Shown here: piece after piece, positions 34,925-46,120 of the stretch
How the letters are laid out: each line of letters begins with the position of its first letter
Position numbering within the stretch: the first letter of the stretch is position 1
Source: Neonectria sp. B-13
Taxonomy: Eukaryota; Ascomycota; Sordariomycetes; Hypocreales; Nectriaceae
Assembly: GCA_002682825.1 (NCBI GenBank)
Contig: NOKP01000027.1
Location: forward strand, 248,001-312,000
Direction of reading: 5' to 3'
DNA length: 64,000 nt
Notes under the pieces: model-generated
What the model was told of the DNA's origin: nothing
The model's input: only the letters and a program-made list of their open reading frames with translations
Databases searched by the model: none
Program-made: the position numbers and the translations under genes

Positions 34925-36649
34925 ATGCCTCGCCCCAAGAAGACGGCCGAGCCCAAGGTTGCTCCCGCTGCGGTTGCACCCATCGCCGCGGTCCCGACGC
35001 CTATGCTTCCCATTCCTCTTCCTACGACTGTTGCGCCTCCCCAACAGCCCGGTGTTCCTCAACGCGTCGTCGACAATGATAGCTTCCTGCGCGTTCGCGA
35101 CTCGGTAAGTGCTTGACTCTTTACATGTCTACATCAGCTGCCCTGTTCATCGTCCACTCGTCATGGCCCTTCTCCCCTGCTTTGAACCCGCCTCTACGCC
35201 TCTGAAGCGCATTCCTCTTCTCATTTTCTTTCCCTGTGCCTCACGGCAGAGCGCGACAGAAAGCTCTTGAGCGATTTGTCTTGGCTTGTTATGCTCTGCC
35301 CAGGTGGCGCATGAGTTGAAGTGACTTGGAGACCTGCGTCGTTCACCAGGCGTGAGCTCTCAAGCGTAGGCACTCTGGGCAGCGCTAGACACCTCCAACG
35401 TGCTGTCTCTATAACTGCTCCACGACCTGGCAAGCAACAGCACGAGACTCAAGCGAGTTTCTGCCTGAAAAGCCTCGGCTCCCCAGTTCCTCCAGCGCGA
35501 CTTCAGGGGACACTTCTCCCCCAATGTCGCACAAGCACACAAAGACAAAAGGCCCTGCTTGAGTTGGCACTTGCAAGGCAAGACGCGCCGCACTCAACGC
35601 ATTGTTTACACAAGCCCCGCGCTCTGGTGGACTCTTGCGCTTGCTGCTGCCGAGGAGCTATGGCCACCGCGACATGGCAGCTTAGCTCCAGGTCCCTCCC
35701 AAGCTCTCCACTACAACTACATCATCCTGCACTCCACTCCACTGTTCCCACTCGTTCAGTCTTATACCCACCGTTCAATACCTTACCAACTCAAACCGCT
35801 GTCTCATGGGAATCATCTCGCTAACCTGACCTCACTTAGGCTGTTGGCCGTCTGACCACTATCCTGGAGCTTCTGCGTTCCTTCACTGCCGACTATGTTC
35901 GCCAGACCAACCTCCTCCTCGGCGAACCCACCGCTGAGGGCGCCCAGGGCGATATCCTCGCCAACTTTGAGCATGCTGCCGCTCACCTCATCATGCCCGT
36001 CGCCGAGCTCGCTCCCCCAGTTGAGGAGAAGAAGGAGCGCAAGAAGCGTACCATTGACCCCAACGCTCCCAAGCGACCCCTGACCCCTTATTTCCTCTAC
36101 ATGCAGCACGCCCGCTCCATCATTGCCAACGACCTCGGTTCCGAGGCTCCCAAGGGTGCTGTGCAGGAGGAGGGTCAGCGACGATGGGCTCACATGGGCC
36201 CTCATGAGAAGCAGGGCTGGAACAATGCCTACCAGTACAACCTTCGTCTGTACAATGCCCGTGTGCACTCGTACAAGAACGGCAACCCCCATGCCAAGAC
36301 TATGACCGACGAGGAGGCCCTTAAGTACGCCGAGGACTACCACATCCCCATGCCCGAACTCAAGGACGTCACCCAAACTGAGGCCCCCGCCAACGACCAG
36401 GACGCCATCGCGGAGCAGCTCCAGCAGGTTGCTGCCGCTCCGGCTGACGATGAGGAGGCCCCTGCGAAGACCCCCAAGAAGGCCACCGGTGGCCGTAAGC
36501 GCAAGACGGCTACTCCTGCTGCTGAGGTGGATGCTAAGCCCCCTCCTCCGGCTAGCCCCGTTCAGAAGCGCCGACGGGTATCGACCAAGGCCGCTGAGCC
36601 CCAAGAGGAGCCCAAGAAGTCGGGACGCAAGAAGGCTAAGAGCTCTTGA
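34925..36649 (+). CDS. HMG-box chromatin protein
   Basis: Two exons, 34925..35104 and 35840..36649, give 329 residues. Exon 1 is a Pro/Ala-rich, basic start (MPRPKKTAEPK) ending in SFLRVRDS. Exon 2 opens with a helix (AVGRLTTILELLRSFTADYVRQ) and carries one HMG-box at about 115-185: DPNAPKRPLTPYFLYMQHAR, then RRWAHMGPHEKQGWNNAYQ and YNLRLYNARVHSYKNG. The C-terminus is Lys/Ala/Pro-rich with nuclear-localisation-like clusters (GGRKRKT, QKRRRV, GRKKAKSS). The single intron is 735 nt, long for this genome, with a GTAAGT donor and a CTAACCTGAC...TTAG end. Probably a non-sequence-specific DNA-bending factor of the NHP6/NHP10 type, or a subunit of a remodelling complex. It is convergent with urease. 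Confidence 0.92.
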
Positions 36650-37300
36650 GCTCCTCCCTTGTTTGGCGCTGCTTTGGCTACCTCCGGTCTGATGGCCACT
36701 CCCTGTTGAGCTCCTGTGGCCTTGTCGCCTAGGGAAGCATGATACCTGACAGGGAGTGAGATGTGGAAAGGGGGTTTCCTTCTCCTATATACTATTTAGG
36801 TGTTCGGGGGTTCTCGTTTAGTATTTTATGTGTTATTTGGGAGGGTTTTGCTTGGGGCCGCTTGCACCAAAAACACCGGGGACGCGGCCAGGGATGGGAG
36901 TCTCCGTAGCTGAGGAGACAGGATGAACAGGATGGGTTGCGGGAGAAGGTCCTGCCGTGTCGTGTACGTTTTTTCGTCTTGGTCGCTGTATTTGCCACAG
37001 CCGAGCTGGCTATGCCGTAATGAGAGCAACGATTCTTGGAATTTCAGTCGAGAGTGTCCTTTGATGTCTTCGCCTTTTCGTGCTGTGATAGCGAGCTGAA
37101 GTGAAGCCTACGGGTACCGTGAGCTACGTTCATGTAGGCCCTCTTAGTCTTGGCAGAGGCTTACTTTCACTTTCGTATTTTCCCCATTCAGTCGCCAAAG
37201 CGGAATGCATAGTTACTACATGACCCTCACTCCAAACAGAAGCCCATACATCGCCTTTCATTCCAGAAGCCCTCTCGCCCGTCCCTCAAGCATCCGTTGC
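36650..37300. other. Convergent intergenic region HMG-box / urease
   Basis: 651 bp with no supported ORF. Presumed 3' UTRs of both genes. Confidence 0.6.
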
Positions 37301-40230
37301 TCAGTATACGTAAAAGGCCTGTGTAAGCGGTAGACTCGTGGCGGGCTCCGCCTCGCAGGCCTTGCCGTCGGCCTCGACAATGTACGTCTCCGGGTCGACG
37401 CGCATGCGCGGCATAAGGTCGTTGTGGCGCATGTCGCGCTTGCTGATGTTGCGGCAACCGCGGACGGCCTCGACACGGCTGCGCAGGCCATACGAGGCGA
37501 CGGCGCCCGAGGAGATGGACGCCTCGGAGACGAAGAGGACGCTGGTGGAGGGCACGAGGGGGGCGTACATGGGGCGGGCGATGATGGGCTGGACGGTAGG
37601 GATAGAAGCGTTGGGATCGCCCTGGAAGAGGGGGTTAGTTGATATCAAGTGCGATTTCAGGGGGGGGGACATGTTGAAGGGACACAACGTGAAAGGGAAG
37701 AGGTGAACATACCATCTGAGCACATGCAATGTGGCCGCTCTTGATCACCTGGCTCGGCTTCGTCCCGAACCACGCGGGATCCCAGACGACGAGATCGGCC
37801 AGCTTGCCAACCTCGATGCTCCCGACGAGATGCCCGAAGCCCTGGGCAATGGCGGGGTTCACCGTGTACTTGCTCACGTAGCGCTTGACCCGGGCATTGT
37901 CGGCACCGGTGCCCTCGTCCTCGGGCAGGTAGCCGCGCTGGACCTTGTTCTTGTGGGCCGTGTTCCAGGTGCGCAGGATGACCTCGCCGCAGCGGCCCAT
38001 GGCCTGGGAGTCGGAGCTCATCATGCTGATGGCGCCGAGGTCGTGCAGCACGTCCTCGGCGGCGATGGTCTCGGCGCGGATGCGGCTTTCGGCAAAGGCC
38101 ACGTCCTCGGGGATGTTCTTGGACAGGTGGTGGCACACCATGAGCATGTCGAGGTGCTCGTCCAGCGTGTTGCGCGTGAAGGGCCGCGTGGGGTTTGTCG
38201 ACGACGGGAGGACGTTGGCGTGCTCGACGACGGAGATGATGTCTGGCGCGTGGCCTCCGCCGGCGCCCTCGGTGTGGTACGTGTGGATGGTGCGCTCGCG
38301 GAAAGCGGCGATGGTGGACTCAACGAAGCCGGCCTCGTTGAGCGTGTCGGTGTGGATGAGGCACTGGACGTCGAACTCGTCACAGACGGTCAAGCATGCG
38401 TCGATGGCGGCCGGCGTGCTGCCCCAGTCCTCATGGAGTTTGAGGCCGCACGCGCCGGCCGTGACTTGCTCGCGGAGCGCCTCGGGGGCACTGTCATTGC
38501 CCTTGGCTGTGATGCCGATGTTGACTGGGAGGGTGTCGCAGGCTTGCAACATCAGGCGCATGTAGTGGGCGCCAGGGGTGCAAGTTGTTGCGTTGGTTCC
38601 GGCGCTGGGTGAGGGTTAGCTCTGAGCATGGCCGAGACAGGGAAGGTCATGGTATGAAGGGGATGAGGATGCGAAGAGGATAAGTGAGACTAGAGACGAA
38701 CCTTGGCCCAGTGCCGCCTCCTAGCATGGTGGTTACGCCAGATGCAAGAGCCTCGGGGACCTGTTGTGGGCAGATGAAGTGAATATGCGTGTCGATGGCG
38801 CCCGCGGTGAGGATCTTGCCCTCTCCCGCAATGACATCGGTACAGCTCCCAACGACCATGTTGGGGTCCACGCCGTCCATGACGTCCGGGTTGCCAGCCT
38901 TGCCGATTCCTACAATCATGCCCTCCTTGACACCAATGTCGGCCTTGTAGATGCCCGTCCAGTCGACGATGAGGGCGTTGGAGATGACCAGGTCCAGCGT
39001 CTCGGCGTCGGTCCGCCCTGTAGCCTGTCCCATACCCTCGCGCAGCGTCTTGCCGCCGCCGAACTTACACTCGTCGCCATAGACGGTCATGTCGTGCTCG
39101 ACCTTGACCCACAGGTCGGTGTTGCCAAGCCGGACGAGGTCGCCAGTGGTGGGGCCGAACATGGTGGCATACGCCGAGCGGTCCATCTGGAAGGCGTCGA
39201 TGTGGCCGAGATCGCCGGCCGGGTCGGGGACGTGAGAGAAGCCGGCCTCCCGCAGACGGTCAACGATCTCGTCGGCGCGCGAGAGGTCCACGGTACCGGT
39301 GGCCATGTGGTTGCCGCCGCGGATGACGCGGTGGCCGCCGATCTCGACGAGCGTCACCGTCTTGGTGTCGCCGGGCTCGAAGCGCACCGAGGTACCGGCG
39401 GGAATGTCCAGGCGGTAGCCATACGCGCGGATGCGGTCGAACTCCAGCTGCGGGTTGGTCTCGATGAAGTGATAGTGAGAGCCGACCTGGATCGGCCGGT
39501 CGCCCTTGCTGGTCACGCGCAGGCGGATCCTCGCGCGGTCGGCGTTGAGGGCGACCTTGGCCTTGACGGTGACGACGGCGCCGGGCTGACGGGCGGGCTC
39601 GTACTCGGCGGCGGCGGCCAGGGGGAAGACGCCGGGGTCCGGGACGGGCAGGAAGCTGCCGTAGAGGGCCTTGCGGAGGTCGCCGTCGTCGGTGCAGATG
39701 GGGTTGTGGACGGTGACGAGGTAGGTGCCGGTGGTGAAGGTGCCCTCGACCTGGATCTCATGGAGGGTGCTGCAGACGGACGGCAGGACATGGCGACGGC
39801 CTAGCATCGTGGACCCGAGGGCCATGAGGTCGGCGACGCTGTGCTTGCCATCGCGGATAAGCTCATGGAGGTTGTTGGCGATGAGAGCCTGTGGGGTGTC
39901 GTCATGACATGTCAGTGAAGCTGCGGGTGTCATGAGGAGATGGCAGAGAAGGACGGGAAAATCAGCCAAGATAACCCGTACCCTCTTATACAGCTCTTAC
40001 TCACCGTTGCCTCGGAATGGTTCAGCTTCACTCCTCTCGCCAGGCGTCTCTGCGCGAGCACGCCCAGCTGTGAGATGACGAGCTTGTCGAGCTGTAGTCG
40101 GCTCCGGGGACCAGCGTCCCCCCCTGTTAGTCACAAGTCCACTCAATCAATGCACGACAAGAGCGCAGGGCCAGTGGAGGGCGCAGTTGGAGACGGGACG
40201 GAAACGAACCTCTTTGGGAACCAGATACAT
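37301..40230 (-). CDS. ure1: Urease (single-chain, gamma-beta-alpha fusion)
   Basis: Hydrolyses urea to ammonia and carbamate; a cytosolic nickel enzyme. Five exons, complement(37301..37621, 37713..38604, 38702..39888, 40005..40091, 40210..40230), encode 835 residues, the usual size for fungal and plant urease. The first exon is only 21 nt (MYLVPKE). I joined it to [10 protein letters not shown] using the acceptor at 40093-40092, because the nearer CTAACAG acceptor breaks frame. Bacterial UreA-like, UreB-like and UreC-like parts follow in order. Active-site features are present: HIH at about 404-406, the carbamylated-Lys segment [24 protein letters not shown], the flap [20 protein letters not shown] and the Asp segment [11 protein letters not shown]. 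Accessory maturation genes are not in the window. The upstream region has paired GATA motifs, suggesting nitrogen control. Confidence 0.97.
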
Positions 40231-40977
40231 GGCAGCCTCGCTTCGGAGAGGGTAGTTTTTGCAGTTGTAAATACGTATCCGCAGCTGCCAGTCCAGGGGA
40301 GGGATATAAAATACCTTAAGGTTATTACGCTTCTGGGCTGGCTCGATTCTCCCAGGTCTCCTCTCTCCTCCCGCCCCCGCTGCCTACTGTCACAATCGCG
40401 TGGCCGTAGCCTGTAAGTGTCCGTGTGCTACCCGTTGCCCGCTGGCCCCGGCCCCGGAATGCGCCTTGTTGCGATGCCCCGATAAGGAATGTGATAACGT
40501 CCATTGGTCATTGCGCCCGCGACCACCACCACCACGCCCAAGCATCGTGGCCTATGAACGTATCGCAAGAGGGAGCCTCTGCATGCTGCATGTTATCATT
40601 TTGGGCCTCAGCGATCTGTTTACTGCTGGTTTATCTCAGATGCCTTATTGAGGGGCTGCCTTGCCTGGCCGAGGACGGCTAGCAGTATCCATGATCTATT
40701 CTTATGTCGAGTCTCCACGCGAATCCCCTCATTAATCACAATTGGCACATTCAAACATGATAAAGGAACCAGACTTGAAGGTCAGGAGTCTTACTTCATC
40801 ACATGCAGGCCCCATATCCTCATCGGAAATACAGACTTGGCTTAAGTAAAGAAAAGAAAACGCGCATGTCATTCATTAACCCTATCCCCGTATCCCTATT
40901 TCCTTCAACGCCATCCCTCCGTACAGAAACAAAGCAACAACTCTTTATATACACACTCGAAGCCTCGCACTCTCCCC
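40231..40977. other. Intergenic region, urease promoter and NGG1 3' flank
   Basis: 747 bp. Contains a TATA-like TTTATATCC (minus strand, around 40303-40311) about 75 bp upstream of the urease ATG, and two GATA motifs at 40481-40498. Confidence 0.6.
40481..40498 (+). promoter_or_regulatory. Paired GATA motifs, candidate AreA/NIT2 site of urease
   Basis: GATAAG (40481-40486) and GATAAC (40493-40498) lie 12 bp apart in the same orientation, about 250 bp upstream of the urease start. GATA-family nitrogen regulators of fungi (NIT2, AreA) prefer two closely spaced GATA elements, and urease is a classical nitrogen-scavenging gene. Binding here is inferred, not shown. Confidence 0.45.
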
Positions 40978-43026
40978 TTATTCGTCAACTTCTTCATCCC
41001 ACTGCTCCTTTTCCTTTTTGATCAAGTCCGCCATGTCTGTGGATTTGAAAATCGAACTGCCCGGCTCCGTAACTCGAGGAACCTTGCCCAAGCTCTCATC
41101 GTCAAACACCGATCCGATAGTGTCGATCCACCGTCTCCGCCGCTCCATGAGCATCTTGGTAAGGTCGCCAATGCCTGGCCGCGCCGTTCCCGCAGCGCCG
41201 CCCACGAAATGGCTCCCTCCACCGGCGCCTCCTGGCCGTTTGTTCTTCTTGCTCTTGCCCATGGTCCGCGTTCGCTTGAGGTACGCGGCTTGGACTTGCG
41301 AGTCGAGATCCTCCAGGATAGTCTGGTACTCCTGGTGGGCCATACGTTCACGGACAAGATCAGTCAACCTTGCCTTACGTGCGCCGTTGATTAGCATCTG
41401 CTCCTTCAGCCGTGACTGGAGAAGACGAAGTCTTGCAGCCACCTCGTCGTCAAAATGCCCGTCGAATTCTGCCTCAAATCCTTCCAGTGGGAGGAACCCG
41501 ATATGCCGGAGCTCCTGCTTAATGCGCTCATCGACTTGCGAGTATTCGAGTTTGGGATGCGATGCCTTCTTCCAGGCTTCCGATGCGGACTCCGGCATGT
41601 ACGTAGCGGGCTGCAGAGGATTTGACTTGTCATCTGTCCCGACGGCGGTGTGCTCTTCAACGGGCATATCTCCGTTCATACTGATATCTCCATTGATAAC
41701 GCCGTTCGTGACTGGCTTATCATCTGCAGGTTGCGCGCGAGCCTCAGGTCGAAATGTTTGAATCAGTCGAGCCAGCCAGGGCCCGACGGAAAGCTTGTCA
41801 GTCTCGCCCACGTCGTCTTCCATGTTCTCGATGCTGCCTCGGGGCTGGTTCGGCGGCAGCTTGTCGCGTCCTTGCTGGGGGGTGTCAATGGACATTCCAC
41901 CATCCTCTTCGGCCCAGACCTCCATGTAGTGTCGCTTGCCGCGCTTCGGCATAACAAAAGGCGTTACACGATCACCGCGCTCCCGTAAGAATGCCAGGTC
42001 CTCTTCGGAAAATGGCCTGAAAAAAGGTTCGACGTAGGTTGAAAAGGTCGAAAAGTTGATTTGACTGCTCGGCTTGGCATTGCTAAAGTCCTTGTCAGGC
42101 GGATCTCCGGCGATGAGGTCGGCGAGGTCGCTCCTGGGATAGGTGGCGACGGAGTAAATTTGTTTTCGTTCTGCATCGGACATGCCAGGGTAGACTGGTC
42201 TGATTTCGTATACGGTCGGGTCGGGGAAGGTCGAAGGGTCTTCACCGAAAGTCTGCGACTGTGGTAACTCGCGTCTGGGCGGCGCACCCTCGTCCTCAGA
42301 GCTCGACTCTTCCTCGTCCTCTTCTTTCTTGGCCTTGTCGTCGACTTCCATGGCGGATGGTGAAGCAGCTGCAGCGGGGGAGAGGGACGAGCTTGCGGAC
42401 TCGTTGCGTGAGTGTTTATGTTTGGAATCGCGCATAGGGGATGACCGTTCTATCGAGGGTTCGTTAGCATGGTGGAAAATTGATGGATGGAAAACGTCAG
42501 TCAGGGTCCAGTTGATGGTGCCGACAGGTGTCAAGCGCGCGAAGCAGAATTAACGCGCAAAATGTGGGTGGGGAGCCATACCAACGTTTCCATCCGGGGG
42601 AGCCAAGGCGTCGGTCTTCTTCCGCTTATGCTTGGGTCGCTTCCCCTCCTGCTCGCCGTCCGCACGGCTTCGGTCGTAGTCGTCAGGTCGTTTCTTGCGC
42701 TCGTCTGCCAGGTGTCTCATGCCGCGGTCGTAAAAGGTGGAGCGCTTCTCCATGATGTTGGTGAGGCTCTTGAGGCGTTCGATCATACCGTCGAGGCTCT
42801 TGGAGTCGGGGACGGTCGCATTGGAGGCGGACTGGTCGACGAGGTCGTCGTACGTCAGGTTTCGGAAGAGGATGACTCTAGTGTTGAGGTATTCGGGGTC
42901 GTAGAACTCCTGAGGCGGGAGACTTGCTGTGCCGGCTGCCGGAGCTGGCGTGGTGTTGCGGCTCTGCTTCTGCATAGCAGCGGAATTCTTCTTGCTGGTG
43001 CCCTTCTGGCCTAGCCCCGGAGGCAT
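40978..43026 (-). CDS. ngg1: SAGA/ADA complex adaptor NGG1 (ADA3)
   Basis: Two exons, complement(40978..42449, 42582..43026), give 638 residues. Ada3/Ngg1 links Ada2-Gcn5 into the histone acetyltransferase module of SAGA. The N-terminal 150 residues are Ser/Thr/Lys-rich. The middle is an acidic Ser/Glu stretch. The C-terminal third matches the Ngg1/Ada3 histone-acetyltransferase-subunit domain: [65 protein letters not shown], then [16 protein letters not shown]. The intron (132 nt) splits a Val-Glu junction and has a GTATGG donor, a GCTAAC branch and a GATAG acceptor. The gene is divergent from the AIG2-like gene. Confidence 0.92.
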
Positions 43027-43847
43027 CGTGAAGGCCGTATGGGTATGGAGAGCGCCGCGGCGTTTCGATGAAGGCGCGGTGGTGGGAGTCGATGCGATGG
43101 ATTAGAAGGTTCTCGAGATGCGACAACAAGCAGCAGCAAGATGACGGCGCGCCATCCATTCAATGAACGTGCATTGAAGCCACCGCAAAGGTACGTACCT
43201 TTGCCGCCCTCGGTCGCGCTTGCCCCCCCGAGGGGCTGCCTAACAGGGAGGTGAGTACAACCAATCGGAAGAACCGAGGATCCGACCAGACATAGGCACA
43301 CTCAATCTAATAAAGGAAGTCTTTCTTGATTCTACGAATGTCGTTTGCATACGGTGCTAAACACTTTTCCTACCCTTCAAATGCCTCATGAACTTGATAT
43401 CGACGTACAGCCCCTTGGGAGCTCATGCTAGGTCACTACCGCCGCGGTGTTTAACGGCCTGTCCACTTTAGTGGTGTCAGCCACTGGCGACAGCTAGCCT
43501 TCAAGGTGCTCCTCCGTACTGCCAACGGAGAAGACGCGGTTCTCAAACAGGTATGAACAATTTACAGCATTTTCGCGCCCAGTTTTCATTCCCCCCGAAG
43601 GTCAACCCTGGCTCAAATGTCATGCAATCGGTCTGGAGAAACAAGCTTTGCCCATCTCATCGAGAATTCAGCGGCTAGTGCTCTCCTGCGTCTCCCCGAA
43701 TGACTCAAACTCTCGACCACTCTTCCGCACTGCCATCAGCAGCGCCAGGACCATCTCACCAACCACATATAAGGCGGGCCTCGTTTGAGTTTCTCGCCCA
43801 CTAACCTAGGCATCGATAAGCAACAAAATTAAAGTCATTGATGGACC
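43027..43847. other. Divergent intergenic region NGG1 / AIG2-like gene
   Basis: 821 bp shared promoter. Other than a TATA-like element near the plus-strand gene nothing specific is visible. Confidence 0.6.
43764..43774 (+). promoter_or_regulatory. TATA-like element of the AIG2-like gene
   Basis: CACATATAAGG lies about 75-85 bp upstream of the ATG at 43848, a reasonable place for a core promoter. Confidence 0.4.
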
Positions 43848-44708
43848 ATGGACACTCTCAACGAACTTGAAGCCTTTGCTCAATCATCCGTCTACGATGG
43901 CCCGGTAAATGGACCAGAAGTGGAGATGATCTGCCAGTACATGGACCTGTTCGACCTCGACGAGAAGGGAGCCATTAACAAGATCAATGAGCTGTCCGGG
44001 GTTATCCCTCAAAGAAAGGCTGCGCCCAAACAGACGCGGGCTGCAGCCTATCTCGTCAAAATCCAAGGCCATCTTTCGGACCCCGAAACGATAAAGTCTA
44101 TTGCCGGGCTCACGGATGTTCCAGAGGTCGTGAGCGGCACCGATGACTCTGGGCGGGAGGCCGTGTTCTGCCGCGTGGACCACAACACCCGGGCACAGAT
44201 TGCAACCCATTTCGCCGAGAACAACTGGGGCGCCGGCCCGACATTTTTACAACTCACGATTGCTGAAAAGTACCTGAGCCATGACTCTGCCTCACCCACA
44301 CTTGGCCTAGACTCCACGTTGCCGCAGAACAGACCAAGTTCGAACAAAGCCGTCTTCAGACCCAGTCAAGACGAGTACCCAGTGTGGTATTTCTTCTACG
44401 GGCCTCTGGTAGACCCAGACGAGCTCTCCATCATTATGTGCTTGTCTGATGATCCTGAATACAATTCTGCTACCATTACTGGCGGGCGCTTGCTGGCGTG
44501 GAATGCCATTGTGGACGCTCCAGGGCACCGGATTTCCGCTGAGATCGAAGGCAAGGCGTTCCTTGTGAGAAACCAGAAAGAGGAAGAGTCGATCCGGTTC
44601 TCGGTTACGGACAAGTTTGAGGTGGTGCGGTGTAAGATCCGGTTCAGCGATACCGGTAAAGAGGTTGACGGGCTGACGTTGCGGTACACTGGCACCGACC
44701 TGAAGTGA
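43848..44708 (+). CDS. AIG2-like / gamma-glutamylcyclotransferase-fold protein
   Basis: Single exon, 286 residues. The C-terminal part (about 178-285) begins with VWYFFYGPLVDPDEL, the glycine-containing strand-loop signature of the AIG2/GGCT fold (family consensus FxYGTL). TGGRLLAWNAIVDAPGHRIS and a conserved-looking EGKAFLV strand follow. The N-terminal 175 residues form a separate helical/alpha-beta region unique to fungal members of this group. GGCT proteins cleave gamma-glutamyl peptides to 5-oxoproline, but many fungal AIG2-like proteins have no assigned substrate, so the reaction is an inference from fold only. There is a canonical TATA-like element upstream and no intron. Confidence 0.85.
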   Translation: MDTLNELEAFAQSSVYDGPVNGPEVEMICQYMDLFDLDEKGAINKINELSGVIPQRKAAPKQTRAAAYLVKIQGHLSDPETIKSIAGLTDVPEVVSGTDDSGREAVFCRVDHNTRAQIATHFAENNWGAGPTFLQLTIAEKYLSHDSASPTLGLDSTLPQNRPSSNKAVFRPSQDEYPVWYFFYGPLVDPDELSIIMCLSDDPEYNSATITGGRLLAWNAIVDAPGHRISAEIEGKAFLVRNQKEEESIRFSVTDKFEVVRCKIRFSDTGKEVDGLTLRYTGTDLK

Positions 44709-46120
44709 CCGGCTGTCTGGTGTGCCGGTAAATTGGACCTAGAGCATCGACGGTGTCATGGGCTCCTGAAAGACCCGAAACGTGATCGGGATGCCATCTC
44801 CATTTTGAGCTTGTCAAGGACAGTGTCCAAGACGGCTAAGCATCACTGCTACCCCAGAGTTCCCACAAGCCGCGTTTCAAGGGTCCTACTCCTCGTCATT
44901 TCAAATGCCGGCCGGCTGTCTCTTGCACAAGATCATGACGACAGATGGATCATGGACGAATGGGTGTGCGGTTTGGCATTAGAAAGTTGACGCAGTGATT
45001 GGCACGACCCGAATAAAATGCCGCACAAGATCTGGCCTTCACCAACAAGTCGAGTAATTAATACACCTGCGACAAGTACCTTTCGGATGCCAGGCTTGCG
45101 CTCTCTCGTCTGTTCGTTCCCAGTGTCATGGCTTCTGGACTCCTTACACGACTGATGACTGCTACATGTGGTGAGCAAACCGCTCCTGATTGGCTGTTGG
45201 AATTTCCTAATCGGGGAATGCATGGTTCGTGGGTGTCCAGAAGCCCGCTAACAAGCCCAGGCTCCCTGTACCCCAGCCAAACGACAATAGCAATGGCACG
45301 TCTACATAGTAGGTGATTTGTTGTTGGGGCTGTTTTCATGGAGACAGCTGGTCTTGTTGTACGTGCTAGTTACATTTGCTGTGCAATTGGAAACCAAGGG
45401 CTCTGGCAATGTTCGCAGAGCTTACTCGAAAGAAACGACATTTTGCCTGATGAGCCACAACTGTACGAACACCCAACGACACCAGGCTCCTGCTTGTGCA
45501 GCATCATCGCACGCATTGCATCGCTCAGAATCCCTTAACTCTCCAATACTCCAAGACCATAAAGGTAAACAGAGCTGGAACCGTCAAAACCCCAAGCCCC
45601 ACCCACACTACTGCGACGTTGAGTAGCCGCTCATAGCCAAGCATGGGACATGTGCGCCGCCAGCGCAGCCTTCCCAGGTCCCTACAACCACACGGCGCTC
45701 GAGCATGTGCTCCAGCCATTGGCTCACGCCTCTGTCGTCGAGTCGCGACCTCTTCCTGGCCAGAGACCCTGGGCGGCGGGGTATCGCCATCCAGTGGGGT
45801 CAGAAAGCTCCCAAGGCGGCGATTGTCCTGTCGAGCAAGTAGATTGCCGTTGGAGAGATCATCCGTGAGCGACTGAGGGGTCCGGAAAGACGCCGTGTTG
45901 TTCAACGAGTCTCGTGGGCAGCTTTTTTGTGCTTGCAGTACTAGATCATACCTGGTGCGCTTGCTCGTGCCTGAAGCGTATATATCCTTGGCTCGCCGTG
46001 CCGTGTCTTTCTGTCCGATCCATCTTTCAACCTGATCGTGTCCACGGCATTCAACACTGCTTCTCTTAGCTAGCGCTTTTTCAACAACCTCCCTCTCTCC
46101 TTGAACAATGAGAGAGTACC
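44709..46120. other. Intergenic region upstream of BTA1
   Basis: 1.41 kb without a supported gene. A TATA-like GTATATATCC lies at about 45978-45988, some 130 bp before the BTA1 ATG. An out-of-frame upstream ATG at 46108 overlaps the start codon region. Confidence 0.6.

Noticed and set aside
37731..38612. 293-codon plus-strand ORF opposite urease alpha part
   Set aside because: Antisense shadow of the same gene, no domain and no splice logic.
38764..39804. 346-codon plus-strand ORF opposite urease
   Set aside because: It is the antisense frame of a strongly conserved urease exon; the Val/Gly/Asp-rich composition is the usual shadow of GC-biased third positions.
40092..40134. Use of the CTAACAG acceptor for urease exon 2
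   Set aside because: Would insert a G-rich peptide and put [10 protein letters not shown] out of frame with MYLVPKE; the CTACAG acceptor at 40093-40092 gives the family sequence.
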